Below, one piece after another: positions 4,842-6,567 of a DNA stretch of 6,567 nucleotides. Below the pieces are notes generated by a model. That model had not been told where the DNA came from. It searched no databases and worked only from the letters and a program-made list of their open reading frames with translations. A program made the position numbers and the translations under genes. How positions within the stretch are numbered: position 1 is the first letter of the stretch; every line of letters begins with the position of its first letter. The DNA lies in NCBI GenBank assembly GCA_938001995.1, contig CALLAV010000337.1, forward strand, positions 1-6,567, in the 5' to 3' direction. This DNA is from an uncultured Amylibacter sp. (GTDB lineage: Bacteria > Pseudomonadota > Alphaproteobacteria > Rhodobacterales > Rhodobacteraceae).

Positions 4842-6503
4842 GTGGGTATTAACCGATCAAGCTGGATGAAACTTGCGGCCTTTGGCGCAGGGTTGGTTGT
4901 GCTAGTTACCGCAATCTTTTGGGTTGGCTTTGCTTTCTTTTTGGTGGACGAACGCGCCAAGGCCATGGGGCGGGCGGAATTGTATCGCACGATTTTAGTG
5001 GATGCTTTGACGCGCCATGAACACCTGCCTGTTGTGCTGGCACAGGACCCTGCGGTGATGCGCGCAGTGTCAGGACAAGGGCGGGAGGGTTTGAACGCGC
5101 GGCTTGATGATTTTGCGCAAGAAGCGCAGTTGGAAGCGATTTATCTGCTCGACGAGACAGGGCTAACCGTTGCCAGTTCGAATTACCAACAGAGCGTCAC
5201 ATTCCTGGGGCAAAACTACGGGTTCCGCAGTTATTTTCAACAAGCGATGAACGGTGAAGTGGGCCGGTTCTTTGCCATTGGGGCCACGACGTCGCGGCCT
5301 GGGTATTTCGTCGCTGCGCCTGTGGTGGTGGATGGCAAAGTGCGCGGGGCCATCGCGGTTAAGGATGATTTGCAAGGGTTGGCGGACCTTTGGGCGTCGA
5401 GTGCGGAGAGCGTTCTGGTCAGCAATCGGGATCAGGTGGTGGTGCTGACCTCGGATCCTGCATGGCGCTATAAAACGCTGGTCCCTTTGGACGAGGTTGC
5501 GCGACAACGGGTGACGGCGGCGCGGCAGTTTGGGACGCAAACGCTCGATGAATTGGACTGGCGGAGTGACGGGCAACGGGCGGTGTTAAACGGCACAGCG
5601 GCGCTGCATGTTTCGGTAGATGTTGGCACGCTTGACTGGACGCTGCATTATTTCGCACCCGAGGCGTTGGTGCGCAATCGCGCGGCCTTTGTGACTGTTT
5701 CGCTCGGTGTGTTTCTGGCGCTGGTTTTGGCGGTGGCGTTGTTTGTCCGCTCGCAGCGGATCCGCGCAGCACTGGATAGCAGCCAAGTGGATCGACGCAA
5801 GTTGCGCCAAGCCAACAAACAGTTGGAAGCCGCGCAATTGGAATTGGAAAGAACCAGTCGGCTCGCGGCACTTGGGCAATTGGCGGCGTCGGTGACCCAT
5901 GAATTGGGGCAGCCGATCAGTGCGTTGCAGACCTATTTGGCAGCGGCGCGCATAGACCCCAAAAGTGAAGATGTGCCCCAATTGATCGGGCGGCTCGACG
6001 GGATTGCGAAACGGATGGAAGCGACAACGGATCAGTTGCGGTTTTTTGCAAAGCAAGGGGGCGGCACGATGGAGCGTGTGGCCGTTGTGCCCGTGGTGAC
6101 GTCGGCTTGGGAGTTGCTCTCTAAACGGGAGGTTTCGTTTGAGATAGTTGGCGATGCGCCAGATGTGGCAGCGGATCGGCATCGGCTGGAACAGGTCTTA
6201 ATCAACGTGCTGCGCAATGCCTGTGACAGTCAGGCAGACCGTGTAATGGTTGTTTTGGGGCGTAGCGGCGAGATGGCGACGATACGGGTGATGGACTGGG
6301 GCGCTGGGTTGCAAGGGATGGAATTGAGCGAAATGTTTGAACCGTTCAAATCGAGCCGTGCATCGGGGGACGGCATGGGGCTGGGGTTGTCGATTTCGGC
6401 TGAGATTATCAACCAGCATGGTGGGAAAATTTGGGCAGAAGAAAATGAAGGGCGCGGTTTGAGCGTTCACATTCATCTACCGCGAGCAGGGGATAAAACA
6501 TGA
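4842..6503 (+). CDS. dctB: DctB-like sensor histidine kinase, probable C4-dicarboxylate sensor
   Basis: This is a 553-residue inner-membrane kinase. Membrane segment 1 spans about 11-34 and segment 2 about 281-303. The roughly 245 residues between them form a periplasmic sensor of the double-PDC type. FRSYFQQAMNGEVGRFFAIG (128-147), followed by SRPGYF (151-156), is characteristic of DctB. A coiled coil (about 315-338) leads to the dimerisation helix with phospho-acceptor H353 in SVTHELGQP. The ATPase domain has its N box at NVLRNACDS (455-463), G1 at DWGAG (485-489), an F box at FEPF (499-502) and G2 at GMGLGLS (511-517). The sensor probably responds to succinate, fumarate or malate and phosphorylates the next gene's product; that ligand is inferred from the family. 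HELGQP replaces the usual HELNQP. The start is GTG 4842, since an in-frame TGA sits at 4824-4826; AGGG at 4830-4833 may serve as its binding site. ATG 4866 is an alternative. Related kinases with other ligands remain possible. Confidence 0.85.
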   Translation: MGINRSSWMKLAAFGAGLVVLVTAIFWVGFAFFLVDERAKAMGRAELYRTILVDALTRHEHLPVVLAQDPAVMRAVSGQGREGLNARLDDFAQEAQLEAIYLLDETGLTVASSNYQQSVTFLGQNYGFRSYFQQAMNGEVGRFFAIGATTSRPGYFVAAPVVVDGKVRGAIAVKDDLQGLADLWASSAESVLVSNRDQVVVLTSDPAWRYKTLVPLDEVARQRVTAARQFGTQTLDELDWRSDGQRAVLNGTAALHVSVDVGTLDWTLHYFAPEALVRNRAAFVTVSLGVFLALVLAVALFVRSQRIRAALDSSQVDRRKLRQANKQLEAAQLELERTSRLAALGQLAASVTHELGQPISALQTYLAAARIDPKSEDVPQLIGRLDGIAKRMEATTDQLRFFAKQGGGTMERVAVVPVVTSAWELLSKREVSFEIVGDAPDVAADRHRLEQVLINVLRNACDSQADRVMVVLGRSGEMATIRVMDWGAGLQGMELSEMFEPFKSSRASGDGMGLGLSISAEIINQHGGKIWAEENEGRGLSVHIHLPRAGDKT

Positions 6504-6567
6504 GCGATCCGTTTAAAATACTGATCTTGGATGATGATGCGGCCATGCGTGACGCGCTAAGCACGTT
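6500..6567 (+). CDS. dctD: Response regulator, N-terminal fragment (probable DctD partner), cut by window end
   Basis: The ATG at 6500-6502 overlaps the kinase stop as ATGA, with GGGG (6489-6492) about 7 bases upstream. The 22 complete codons read MSDPFKILILDDD, then AAMRDALST. This is the first strand and helix of a receiver domain, with the acidic residues D11-D13 that coordinate Mg2+ near the phosphorylated aspartate. The coupled position behind a DctB-like kinase makes a DctD-type sigma-54 activator likely. The AAA+ and DNA-binding domains lie outside the window, so the gene name is an inference from context. Confidence 0.7.
   Translation, partial: MSDPFKILILDDDAAMRDALST

Noticed and set aside
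4667..4990. A 107-codon - strand frame covering the divergent gap before dctB.
   Set aside because: It overlaps both the start of the kinase gene and the start of the metalloprotease, has no recognisable domain, and would leave no room for either promoter.

Overview
The window looks like a chromosomal segment of an alphaproteobacterium, most likely a marine Rhodobacterales (Roseobacter-group) species. The grounds are the glutamyl-tRNA synthetase, whose text fits the short zinc-less Rhodobacteraceae form as I remember it, the NadE tail, a DctB-type histidine kinase, and a GAAC-N7-GAAC element matching the alphaproteobacterial LexA box. This is recognition from memory, not a database search.

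Layout from left to right. Positions 1-150 hold the last 50 codons of a probable glutamine-dependent NAD+ synthase (+). Positions 151-297 are non-coding, with a nested inverted repeat and a compact 8-bp hairpin. Positions 298-1158 (-) carry an AT-rich orphan gene with an N-terminal HEPN-like segment, the clearest accessory gene here. Positions 1204-1848 (-) encode an exported thermonuclease (SNase fold) with a cysteine-flanked C-terminal module. Its upstream region is shared with the divergent gltX (1999-3315, +) and contains the LexA-like box. Downstream of gltX, on the opposite strand and convergent with it, lies a two-gene unit: an M48-family metalloprotease lipoprotein (3945-4679) overlapping by 7 bases a gamma-glutamylcyclotransferase-like gene (3403-3951). 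A second divergent promoter region (4680-4841) separates this unit from a two-component pair on the + strand, dctB-like (4842-6503) followed by an ATGA-overlapping response regulator cut by the window edge (6500-6567).

How the genes relate. Most are housekeeping or physiological genes: NAD synthesis, tRNA charging, envelope proteolysis, glutathione or gamma-glutamyl turnover, and probable C4-dicarboxylate sensing. They do not form one pathway. The parts most worth following are the possible SOS control of the exported nuclease and the AT-rich HEPN-like gene inserted between nadE and that nuclease. I do not see convincing evidence of a complete undescribed multi-gene system. No CRISPR array, insertion sequence, complete tRNA or rRNA gene was recognised.
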